Assembly (NCBI GenBank): GCA_964030785.1
Contig: OZ034970.1
Span: 41,720,377-41,784,376, forward strand
Reading direction: 5' to 3'
DNA length: 64,000 nucleotides
From: Siderastrea siderea
Lineage: Eukaryota > Cnidaria > Anthozoa > Scleractinia > Rhizangiidae
In this document: positions 1 to 22,536 of the stretch, piece by piece
How positions within the stretch are numbered: position 1 is the first letter of the stretch
How the letters are laid out: each line of letters begins with the position of its first letter
Program-made: the position numbers and the translations under genes
Notes under the pieces: model-generated
Database searches by the model: none
Told to the model about the DNA's origin: nothing
What the model saw: the letters and a program-made list of their open reading frames with translations, nothing else

Positions 1-157
1 GAAAATTTTGTTGTAGTTATGATTAACTGTGGTACATCATCATGTTTGTCTGTTGCAGCTAACAGGTTTCAGATGTGTGTGGGTGGCACCCTTCACCTGC
101 TCAGACTGCTTATTTACAAATTTTGACAAATTTTCTAACATATTCACTCATAGAAAT
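1..157. other. Intron sequence upstream of LTR element
   Basis: AT-rich sequence without a supportable exon. By position it is part of the PPP4R3 intron that precedes the exon at 5445. Its last five bases, GAAAT (153-157), are the left copy of the retrotransposon target duplication. Confidence 0.5.
153..157. repeat. Target site duplication GAAAT, left copy
   Basis: The same five bases follow the other LTR at 4893-4897, as expected for integrase-mediated insertion. Confidence 0.9.
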
Positions 158-289
158 TGTTGTAACCCGTGAACTGTATCTCAGCAAGACCGAAGAACGA
201 ACACGAAGCATGCGAACTCAACGCGGTTTTAATCTGATCCTCATTACTCAGCTACTGTGCAAGCACATAACAAAGCTTATGATATAACA
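158..289 (-). repeat. 3' LTR of the gypsy-type element
   Basis: 132 bp, starting TGTTGTAACCC and ending GATATAACA on the + strand, matching 4761-4892 at all but two positions. On the element's own strand this is the downstream LTR. Confidence 0.96.
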
Positions 290-301
290 TCTCCCCTCTC
301 T
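290..301 (-). other. Polypurine tract
   Basis: Minus strand reads AGAGAGGGGAGA and directly abuts the 3' LTR, the expected place for the plus-strand primer of reverse transcription. Confidence 0.8.
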
Positions 302-368
302 AAAGGAAAGTGAACAGTTTCTTAATCTTAAGGAGACAGTTCTCAATATTAACAGTCAACTTGTATCA

Positions 369-3300
369 TCACTTCAATTCATAATCTTTCAAGTAGATTG
401 GTGACGTACGTGTTGCCCTAGTAGGATAACGTTTTTCAGTATTAGTAGAAACGAGATTTTCACCGGGGAAACTCGAGTGAACTAGCAAAGTATCATCAAC
501 ATCAGCAGAATCAGAATTCTCTGGCAAGGGACTAGTTAGAGTTACATTGGCAGTATCCGAATCAGCAATATGTCTGGAAACTCCTGTTAACTGTCTTTCA
601 AGACTAAACTCCTCACTATTGCCAGTCAAAGGGAACTCATCCAGCGTTGACGTGGGAGGAACCGGGGTAGATGGAATAGTTGAGTCAGGGACTATGTCGC
701 CTGATTGGTCCATATTGGAGGGCGTCTCAAATGGCACAGAGCAGTGTTGTTCAAACTCTGAAGAATTAGACGCTGGGGTGACTTCTACAGGGCGACTCAG
801 AAGTTGGTCCACATGTCGTTTCCACAAACCACCTGCCACCTTGACCATGTAATGTCGGGAACCTAGGACCTCACTGATTATCCCACGCACCCATTTCTCT
901 CCCCTCCCATAATTACGGGCCAGGACAGTATCACCGGCATTGAACTGGCGGAGGCCTCTCTTTGCAGTGCGACTCACCATGGTGCTGTACTGGCGAGATT
1001 CTACATGTTTTTCAACTGAAGGGGTTAGCAAATCCAAGCGAGTTCGAAGTCTCCTGCCCATGAGAAGCATGGAGGGTGATTCACCAGTAGTGGAATGTGG
1101 CGTGTTTCGGTAAACCAGTAAATATTTAGCCAGGACGGTAGCTACATCAGTATTAGTAAGCTGGGCTTGCCTAATGGCCGATTTCAAAATCTGCACAACT
1201 CTTTCAGCTTGACCATTTGTGGATGGTTTGTATGCTGCTGATGTGCGGTGCAAAATTCCATTGTTAGAACAAAACTGTTGAAATTCTTTAGCAGTAAACT
1301 GTGGCCCATTGTCCGACAGAATGATTTCTGGAAGACCATGCCTGCTGAAGATGTCACGCAATGCTGTTATGGTGGTTCGAACTGTGGTACTGTTCATTTT
1401 GACCACCTCTGGGAATTTACTATAGGCATCAACCACAACAAGGTAAGTGCAACCAGAGACTGGTCCAGCAAAGTCCACATGAATACGAGACCATGGTTTA
1501 GTTGGGAATATCCAGGGATGAATTTGAGCAGTAGGAGGATCTGATCTCATACACTGGCAGGTACTGCACGAAGAAACAGTTCTTTCAATGTGAGAATCAA
1601 TACAGGGCCACCACACGTAAGATCTTGCCAATGCTTTCATTCGGGAGATTCCGGGATGAGTGTCATGCAGTTCTTGCAAAACCTTCTCTTGGAGCGAAGG
1701 AGGAACAATAACCCGAGCACCCCATAATATGCAACCCTGCTGGGTACTCAGTTCATCTCGTTTGGTCTTGAATGGTACAAGTGTGGGGTCCACTACACTT
1801 GGCCAACCACTTATGATGTAATTGTACACTTTAGACAAACATGGATCCACCTGGGTCTCTTTCTTGATCATCTGACTGGTGACATTAGTAACAACCTCAG
1901 TATCCAAGAAGTAGCACTCAACATTTTCACATCTGGGTGACCATGTCTGAGGTAAGGGAAGACGACTCATGCTGTCTGCATCTGCATGTGCTACAGTCCC
2001 ACGGTACTCAATTCTGTAATTGTACGAAGCTAGGATAAGAGCCCACCTTTGAAGTCGAGCAGCTGCATGAACAGGGACAGGTTTCTGGGGACCTAGGAGA
2101 GTCAGCAAAGGTCGGTGATCCGTTAAGATCGTGAAGGGACGACCATACAAATACTGTCGGAATCGTTTTAATCCAAAGATAATGCTGAAAGCCTCCTTTT
2201 CTAACTGGGAGTAGTTTTGCTGGGCGTGGGTCAAGGTACAAGAAGCAAAGGCGACAGGTCGAAATTGTCCATCGATTTGATGAGACAGAACAGCTCCAGC
2301 CCCATAAGATGAAGCATCACATGAAAGGAAGAGAGGCAATGTGTGATCGTAATGTATCAGAGTCTGTGAGTCAAGTATCAGTTTCTTTGCAGCAAAAAAT
2401 ACGTCGTCTTCAACTTTAGACCACCTCCAAGGGGTATCTTTCTTAAGCAGGTTGTGTAAGGGTGCCAGCACAGTAGAATGGTGAGGCATGAAACGTGAAT
2501 AGAACATTATGAGTCCCAGAAAAGACTTCAAGGCAGTAACATCTTTAGGTCTGGGGGCATCACGGATGGCTGCAAGTTTATCCTCAGTGGGGTGTAACCC
2601 TTCTCCATCTATCTTGTGACCAATGTAAACCACTGACGATTGAAGAAATTTGCACTTGTTCTTGTTGAGCCTGAAACCGGCACTGAGAAGTCGTTCCAAA
2701 ACTAGGGAGAGCGTGCGAAGGTGGTCCTCCTCATCTGTGCCAGCAACCAGGATATCATCCAGACGACACACAGCCTTTGGAATGTCAGATAGTAAGCTGT
2801 CCATAATTCTTTGAAAAATAGCTGGACCAGAATGGATACCATTTGGCAGTCTCTTAAATACAAACAAACCAATGTGAGTGTTAATTGTAAGATATGGCTG
2901 TGATTCTTTTGCAATTGGTACCTGGTGATAGGCTTGTTTTATATCAAGGACGCTAAACACAGTGCATCCTCTCAATGCTGAGTGCATGTCCTCAATCTGA
3001 GGCATAGGGTAGGTCTCCACATTAGCACATGCATTGTATGTTACGCTAAAGTCTCCGCAAACGCGAACTTCATCACTTTCTTTCTTCCCGACCACTACAA
3101 TGGGAGCAGCACTAACAGCAGAGGTAACTCTCTCAATCACACCGTCTTTTTCCATTTTCAGCAACGTGTTCTCCACTTTTGACTGCAAAGCATACGGAAC
3201 TGGTCTGGCTTTGTAAAATTTGGCTCCTTTACTTTCGTTTAACACAACTGGCTCCCCGGTGTAACATCCAAGTTGGGGCTGAAATAATTCACTGTATTGT

Positions 3301-4697
3301 TCAAGAACAGATTCCAGCTTCTCGTTTACTGTAGAAACTGGGTTTGTAGAAGCGAATGATGATGGCAGGGATCCGATGTGATTCAAGCCTGGCAAATTTT
3401 CCCAGTCCAGTTTGACATCCATGAGCCAGTTTCGACCAAACAGAGCACAAATTCCTTCTCGCACAATCAGCAAGGGAAGTGAGTAATTTGATCCCATGTA
3501 CTCAACATTCACACGTGCTTCTCCCAAGGGATGCACAGTTTCACCTGTGTAAGTTGACAGCACAACATTGGTCGGTTCCATTTCAACATTAGGACAAACC
3601 TCTTTAAAGAACGTAGCTGGAGCCAGAGAGAGGGCGCACCCAGTGTCCAACTGCATATGGCAATCATTGTTTTCAATCTTCAGTGGCACAGAAATTTCAG
3701 ATCTCACCATGGCATTAACATCATACACAACAAACAACTCGTCTTCATCGGATAACTGTTCCTCGGGTGACTCTTCTTCGATACACATAGCATTTACTCC
3801 ACCCTTCTTACAAACTCGAGAGATATGTCCTCTTGTATTGCAGTTGCGACATACAGCATTCCTAAATTTGCATTTAGATCTCAGATGATCAGTATTCCCA
3901 CAGGAGAAACACGCGTAAGAAACTGCCTGTTGGGACGAAGTCGAAGTTTGGCGAAGAACTTGTCGCGCAGAAGGCCGTATACGTGAATTGTCTCTGGAGG
4001 AGGAACTCAAGGTGAGAGGATCCTTAGTGACTGAATTCACCGGTTGAGATAATTGATGTTGGACTTGCATCGTCTCCTTGGCTGCTACTTCGTCGGCAAT
4101 AGCCACTTGGAGTGCCTGCTGAAATGTACGATCTTCACTCAAGAGTTTTTTTCGAGTAGCTGGATTGCGAATTCCACATACGAACTGGTCTCGAAGCGAG
4201 CGATTCAAGAATTCACCAAAATTACAAGTCGAAGCCAGATGTCTCAAACGAGCGCTGTAACTTGACACGCTTTCATTTTCTTCCTGAAAACATCGGTGAA
4301 ACCTGTAGGATTCCGCGACATCCAATCGCTTGGGCTTGAAATGTTGCTGCAGTAATTCAATTATGGCCTCAAAGGTTTTCTCTTTCGGGTTCTCGGGACT
4401 GCACAAATCACGAAGAGTGCCATAAGTTTTCTTTCCGATTACGGAGATCATTACGGCAACCTTTTTCTTGCTGGCTTCTTGAACAACAGCCGCAGTAGCA
4501 TCAGCAGGGCATTGGCCTATATCATTGGCCACGAAGAACTGTTCAAGTCTTTCAAAATACGCAGTAAAAGTTTCAGAAGCAGGGTCGAATTCTCCGACAG
4601 AACCAAGGAGCGGCGAAGCCATGGCGGAAACTGTAAACACGCAAGCAAGCACGTGCATGAACGTACTGAAGAACCAAACGAAGTTGTAGGATATCAT
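369..4697 (-). CDS. Gag-Pol polyprotein of the gypsy-type retrotransposon
   Basis: One uninterrupted 1442-codon frame; the likely true start is Met26 (4620-4622), as the first 25 residues look like leader read-through. Gag is followed by two CCHC knuckles (residues 263-276 and 283-296, each C-x2-C-x4-H-x4-C), an aspartic protease with D-T-G at 351-353, reverse transcriptase (about 500-690), RNase H (about 775-900), then integrase with a zinc-binding HHCC segment near 1010-1050 and a catalytic triad D1075, D1129, E1165 (D-35-E spacing). No chromodomain is seen; a GPY/F-like module follows the integrase core. Odd point: the reverse transcriptase box reads R-L-D-D (Arg645) where Y-x-D-D is expected, so polymerase activity may be impaired although the frame is open. 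Confidence 0.95.
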   Translation of the reverse strand: MISYNFVWFFSTFMHVLACVFTVSAMASPLLGSVGEFDPASETFTAYFERLEQFFVANDIGQCPADATAAVVQEASKKKVAVMISVIGKKTYGTLRDLCSPENPKEKTFEAIIELLQQHFKPKRLDVAESYRFHRCFQEENESVSSYSARLRHLASTCNFGEFLNRSLRDQFVCGIRNPATRKKLLSEDRTFQQALQVAIADEVAAKETMQVQHQLSQPVNSVTKDPLTLSSSSRDNSRIRPSARQVLRQTSTSSQQAVSYACFSCGNTDHLRSKCKFRNAVCRNCNTRGHISRVCKKGGVNAMCIEEESPEEQLSDEDELFVVYDVNAMVRSEISVPLKIENNDCHMQLDTGCALSLAPATFFKEVCPNVEMEPTNVVLSTYTGETVHPLGEARVNVEYMGSNYSLPLLIVREGICALFGRNWLMDVKLDWENLPGLNHIGSLPSSFASTNPVSTVNEKLESVLEQYSELFQPQLGCYTGEPVVLNESKGAKFYKARPVPYALQSKVENTLLKMEKDGVIERVTSAVSAAPIVVVGKKESDEVRVCGDFSVTYNACANVETYPMPQIEDMHSALRGCTVFSVLDIKQAYHQVPIAKESQPYLTINTHIGLFVFKRLPNGIHSGPAIFQRIMDSLLSDIPKAVCRLDDILVAGTDEEDHLRTLSLVLERLLSAGFRLNKNKCKFLQSSVVYIGHKIDGEGLHPTEDKLAAIRDAPRPKDVTALKSFLGLIMFYSRFMPHHSTVLAPLHNLLKKDTPWRWSKVEDDVFFAAKKLILDSQTLIHYDHTLPLFLSCDASSYGAGAVLSHQIDGQFRPVAFASCTLTHAQQNYSQLEKEAFSIIFGLKRFRQYLYGRPFTILTDHRPLLTLLGPQKPVPVHAAARLQRWALILASYNYRIEYRGTVAHADADSMSRLPLPQTWSPRCENVECYFLDTEVVTNVTSQMIKKETQVDPCLSKVYNYIISGWPSVVDPTLVPFKTKRDELSTQQGCILWGARVIVPPSLQEKVLQELHDTHPGISRMKALARSYVWWPCIDSHIERTVSSCSTCQCMRSDPPTAQIHPWIFPTKPWSRIHVDFAGPVSGCTYLVVVDAYSKFPEVVKMNSTTVRTTITALRDIFSRHGLPEIILSDNGPQFTAKEFQQFCSNNGILHRTSAAYKPSTNGQAERVVQILKSAIRQAQLTNTDVATVLAKYLLVYRNTPHSTTGESPSMLLMGRRLRTRLDLLTPSVEKHVESRQYSTMVSRTAKRGLRQFNAGDTVLARNYGRGEKWVRGIISEVLGSRHYMVKVAGGLWKRHVDQLLSRPVEVTPASNSSEFEQHCSVPFETPSNMDQSGDIVPDSTIPSTPVPPTSTLDEFPLTGNSEEFSLERQLTGVSRHIADSDTANVTLTSPLPENSDSADVDDTLLVHSSFPGENLVSTNTEKRYPTRATRTSPIYLKDYELK

Positions 4698-4740
4698 ACG
4701 GTAAAATAAACAACACGAAGTAGCAGTATATCACAAAAGG

Positions 4741-4758
4741 ATCCCATCCTCGTCGCCA
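4741..4758 (-). other. Primer binding site, tRNA-Ser type
   Basis: Minus strand reads TGGCGACGAGGATGGGAT, two bases inside the 5' LTR. This is the complement of a tRNA 3' end of the serine (GCT) kind including CCA. The tRNA match is from recalled tRNA sequence, not from a search. Confidence 0.8.
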
Positions 4759-4760
4759 GA

Positions 4761-4892
4761 TGTTGTAACCCGTGAACTGTATCTCAGCAAGACCGAAGAA
4801 CGAACACGAAGCATGCGAACTCAACGCGGTTTTAATCTGATCCTCATTACTCAGCTACTGCGCAAGCGCATAACAAAGCTTATGATATAACA
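4761..4892 (-). repeat. 5' LTR of the gypsy-type element
   Basis: 132 bp, the partner of 158-289. It lies next to the primer binding site, so it is the upstream, promoter-bearing LTR for minus-strand transcription. Confidence 0.96.
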
Positions 4893-4897
4893 GAAAT
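4893..4897. repeat. Target site duplication GAAAT, right copy
   Basis: Identical to 153-157 and directly adjoining the CA end of the LTR. Confidence 0.9.
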
Positions 4898-5244
4898 TTA
4901 AAAATGAACAACAACATAGAAAAGTGCCATTCAGTGGCTCTCGTTTGAATGGCCATACCCCAGGATTTGAAGCCTCGACTATTTCTTTGTTAAAATATGT
5001 TTTTGTTACCATTTTAGCCTTTACTGTACTCAAATTACAATATGTTTTGAACTGTGTTGGAGCAACTAATGAATAGAAATGTTTCTGATTAGTTATTCAC
5101 CTGCAATGAGTGAATGTACTGTAGAACAAGATATGGTTAATTATGGTTGTGGTGCTTTCAAGAAAAATGCAATTACCTTTGTCATTGCCTTTGAAACATG
5201 CAAGGGATCTTAACCAGTCCCTTGACTAACTGTGTTCAGACACA

Positions 5245-5345
5245 GATGTTAGATTCACCTTGCACAGCATAATAAACAATACCACGGCAAATCAACACTC
5301 AGTAACTTTTATTAAAATGGCCACTCTTTAGGAAATCTGATCCTA
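5245..5345. repeat. Degenerate copy of the 'GGTCACACTTTAGGATTTCATC' repeat
   Basis: Weak resemblance to 39690-39775 and 62205-62545 (cataataaaca...ccactctttaggaaatctgatcc). Very worn. Confidence 0.35.
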
Positions 5346-5444
5346 AGACTGACAACTCAAGTGTTGCACAGAGCAACATATAAAACAAAACTGTTTATAA
5401 ACGAACTTGTTCATAGAAGTTAATTCCAATTTTTTTTTGTACAG

Positions 5445-19222
<13,778 letters not shown>

Positions 19223-20724
19223 CATTTGCTAACAGTGCTCTTGGGCGGCAGATTCCTGTCAGCTTCCTGGGCAACTAAAAGTACCACGCCATCACCTAAG
19301 GTGACATCTTGATATACCAGGAGTGTGACAGTGGATCCAAAGTAACCTCAGAAGGAGGGCTTCTTTGTCTGGTGGGCAGTTTGATCCTCATGCATTCCCC
19401 GCCGTATTTGGATTGGCAAGGAAAAAACCTTTTGTTTTCTGCTTGTTTGTGTTTTTTACTTTGTATGCAATGCATGTCATCCTCTGTGTGAATGATTCTG
19501 ATGAGGCAATGTTCAAGCTGATTGCATATTTTTAATCTATTGTGTGAGACCTCATTTTCTAATTGATTGTGTTTTATTTCCACTGATGAATTCACAAAAT
19601 CTTTTTAAAATTTGTTTTCCAATTTTTTATTTGTATGGATTTCACCTGTCCCTCGTAGAATCGATTTAAACTGTGAATACTCTCTCTCTCTCTCTGTTTT
19701 TTTTTGGGGGGGGGTGGAGTTCGGGGGGGACCGGGGGGGGGTAGAGTGGGAGGATAATTGTACAAAAGAAGTCATAAGAAAAACATTCAGAAATTTTATG
19801 GAGCTGGCCTCATTTGACATGTAAAAGAAGTTCACATACCAATCCAAATACTGCGGCAGCTTGTAAGCTCTTCAAAGACAGGATGCACTCGCTCAAGACT
19901 GTAATAATGATTGTTATATTTTACAGTCATTTCCGTGACAAATTCTATGACTCGTTTCAAGGCAAGGCATTTTAAGGTTTAAGACATCTAATTTTCATTA
20001 ACAGAAGCTTACCTTCAAGTTGTTGTGCAACATTTCCTGGTGAGGACTGTAAGGTTGCATTCTGTCAGCCTCCTTTATCCTTTTATTGGAACTCACAAAT
20101 GTAGCCTGGATAGTCCAGGGAATAAATTCTTATAACATATAAAAAATCAATGTATCAGTATCATGATGACAAAAGAAAAGTAAAAAGACTCATCACTTAC
20201 AGTTTCCTCAAATACACCAAACGCATCTCCTCGGCTTGTATTGTTTAGTCCGTTTTCGCTGCACATCACAAAGTAAGTGATGTCTTAAAAGAACTGCACT
20301 ATATCAACTCAATTTGTTTGGGATGGTTACTCTTTACTCCATTCAGAGTTGGAGGCCATGGCAGAAAATCGACATAATCGAGGTTGAACTGTTCTGGACA
20401 CTTGACTTCTGGTTTTCAGAAACCCCGCTCAGAGAGCATCTTGTCATTGAATTGCTTTAAAGTTGCAATGGGGTATCAAGCTGTACCAAGTGGACCTCAA
20501 TCATAGCGAGATTGTACGTTTTTAGAACTAAATTATTTCGCATGAACTTAAAGTGCAACACCTTTCGTGAGGCACATTGGTTAACCCATCATCAAGTGTT
20601 TTTAAGCCGTAGTTGAATTGTGCATTTTTATTTCAGTTTGTGTACAGAGATTTTTTGTAAAGATTCCTGAAAAACTCAAAGATAACTTTCACCATAGTTA
20701 AAATAATAATAATTATTATTATGA
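19223..20724. other. PPP4R3 3' region
   Basis: 3' untranslated region and flank. A low-complexity CT run followed by G tracts sits at 19680-19742. The nearest AATAAA I see downstream of the stop is at about 20122-20127; whether it is the real polyadenylation signal is unknown. No other gene is supported. Confidence 0.45.
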
Positions 20725-20878
20725 AACACTCCTAATGGTGTATTGTGTGATGTCTGTCATGCAACACCGTTACTGGATATCTCATGACAGCTGTCACACA
20801 ACACTTCAATTGGGGTACTGCGTGACATAACTATCTTGCAACGCTTGTCAGAAGGGTATTGCAGGAGGTTTTCTGTAA
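20725..20878. repeat. Tandem repeat of about 38 bp, four units
   Basis: Units start AACACTCCTAATGG (20725), AACACCGTTACTGG (20763), AACACTTCAATTGG (about 20800) and AACGCTTGTCAGAAGG (about 20840), each followed by a GTATTG/GTACTG and a TGAC-like part. Units have diverged strongly. Confidence 0.7.
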
Positions 20879-21059
20879 CGGGACTGAGGAAGGTTACAAT
20901 GCCACAGTATGAATTTTCTTGATTTTTTTCTTCTAAGGCTAGTCCCGAGCACATAGTTTTAATTTCTTTTTACAGAAGCAACCTCAGAGTCATACGTTTT
21001 AATTAATGATTTATTTTGGATTGCGTTAGTATTGTTTTGCTTACATTGTTTTGAACTAT

Positions 21060-21269
21060 TTAACCCTTCAAGCCCCAGTGTTGACAACCATCTAACTTCT
21101 CCTTATGAAATCACTGTGATAACACATACAGATCAAGAGGATAAGGAAAAAGATCACCAAAGACAAACGGTCTTGATGCATAAGCAAATTCTCCCAACTA
21201 GCACCATAAGAAATATATGGAGAACAGTTAGGAGAACATGTATGTTGATACTGGGGCTTGAAGGGTTAA
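21060..21269. repeat. MITE family B, copy 4 (good full-length example)
   Basis: Ends TTAACCCTTCAAGCCCCAGT and ACTGGGGCTTGAAGGGTTAA are perfect inverted copies over 19-20 bp; the best copy for a family consensus. Confidence 0.9.
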
Positions 21270-22156
21270 ATCAAACCTTGAGGGAGGGTAGTAGTTACAA
21301 GCGGTGGAAAATGGTTAAGTTAAATTGAAATCTGTCCAGGCCACTGAAGAAACAGGCTAAAGATTGCGTTCTCGAGAGTTTAGTTAAGCTAGAAATGCGC
21401 AGTACATGGCTCCTATGACTTCCAGCTATTTGATAGACGGCAAGGTGGAGAAGAGAAAATAATAAAATTATTAAGGATCCTTCATCAATTTGTGTTAGGA
21501 ATGCAGTGAAGTTCATCCGCTTTTTCATCGGCATAAGTCTCGTTCTTTCATCTACAATGAATCCCTAAATTATAAAATATTATTGTGAGTAATATAGACT
21601 CTTGTCGTGTTCGCCATTTCGGCATAGCCATCCAAAATATTAATCCAGGAAATAAAATTCACTACCACGAGCATAGAATGTATTTACGTTTTATTTCGTT
21701 ATGCGATTTTTTTCTTTTAACGTCATTGTGAAAGTACCTCATTCTCTGTTTTTTTTTCTCCTGTTATTCTCTACTACGCACGCGCACAGGTTGTTTATGC
21801 CGAGTCACGCAGTTAGAGGTTTAGATTGCTTGATGAGTTGAACTTTCCAAAAATTACTTTTGGGAAAAAGGGGATTTGCTGAGCGAAGTAACTTACCGTA
21901 ATTTAACGTATAACTTCTTAACCTTGAGGGTATTTGCCGAGTTTTATCGAAGTATTCCGTAATTCTTACTTAAAGTTAACAACAAAAGATATTTTTAACG
22001 GCTGGTGAAAACAAGTTTTCTGAAATGAATGTCGTAAGCGATAGTGCGCAGAAGATGCCTCTGTTTGTCAGACTAGTGTATTTAATATCCTGCAGAGTAT
22101 TTCATTAAAGTGGACATTAAAGAGTTATCCATACGCTGACCTTGTTGATATTTCCA

Positions 22157-22345
22157 GTACTGATCAACACGAAATTTCTCCTGGTATCATTGCCAAATGA
22201 ATTAGAGAGGCCATGAGAATTAAGGACTTGATCACTCTAGATCACTCTTATTAGATCTCTCGTTAGGGAACCGGTACTGATCATCACCAAATTTCTCCTG
22301 GTCTCATTGCTTAATGAATTTAATTCTCATGACTTGATCACTTAA
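22157..22345. repeat. Tandem duplication, period about 117 bp
   Basis: GTACTGATCAACACGAAATT (22157) recurs as GTACTGATCATCACCAAATT (22274); both are followed by TCTCCTGGT, ATGAATT and GACTTGATCAC. Confidence 0.7.
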
Positions 22346-22410
22346 GGTGAACTTGACTAGATGACTAGAAGATTTAATCAATCTACACGAATTCTCTTGA
22401 TGTTTTGATT

Positions 22411-22536
22411 TAGACTGCGAGCAGTCTCTTTCTTCTTCTGATGATGGCAAGGAGATTGAGCTGCGAGTGGCGTTAAGTTATTCATTTTCACTCGCGCGTA
22501 GGATCTGACGGGAACAGAACGACTGCTCGCAGTCTA
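22411..22536. repeat. Palindromic MITE with 'AGACTGCGAGCAGTC' ends
   Basis: TAGACTGCGAGCAGTC at the left and GACTGCTCGCAGTCTA at the right are exact inverted copies. Each end is itself a near palindrome (GACTGC...GCAGTC). No coding capacity. Confidence 0.88.

Larger units (their letters stand above)
158..4892 (-). mobile_element. Full-length Ty3/gypsy-type LTR retrotransposon, antisense in a PPP4R3 intron
   Basis: Both LTRs are 132 bp (158-289 and 4761-4892), begin TG and end CA, and differ at only two sites, both transitions that look like CpG decay (GTG/GCG, CAC/CGC). The element is bounded by a 5-bp target duplication GAAAT (153-157, 4893-4897). Reading on the minus strand it has, in order, 5' LTR, a primer binding site, a single gag-pol frame, a purine tract and the 3' LTR. 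Very short LTRs, a fused gag-pol and a tRNA-Ser type primer site resemble the Mag-type branch of Ty3/gypsy; that clade placement is inference. About 1.5% LTR divergence suggests a recent insertion. Confidence 0.96.

Noticed and set aside
547..4709. Several + strand open frames of 60-106 codons across the retrotransposon
   Set aside because: Shadows of the minus-strand gag-pol frame.
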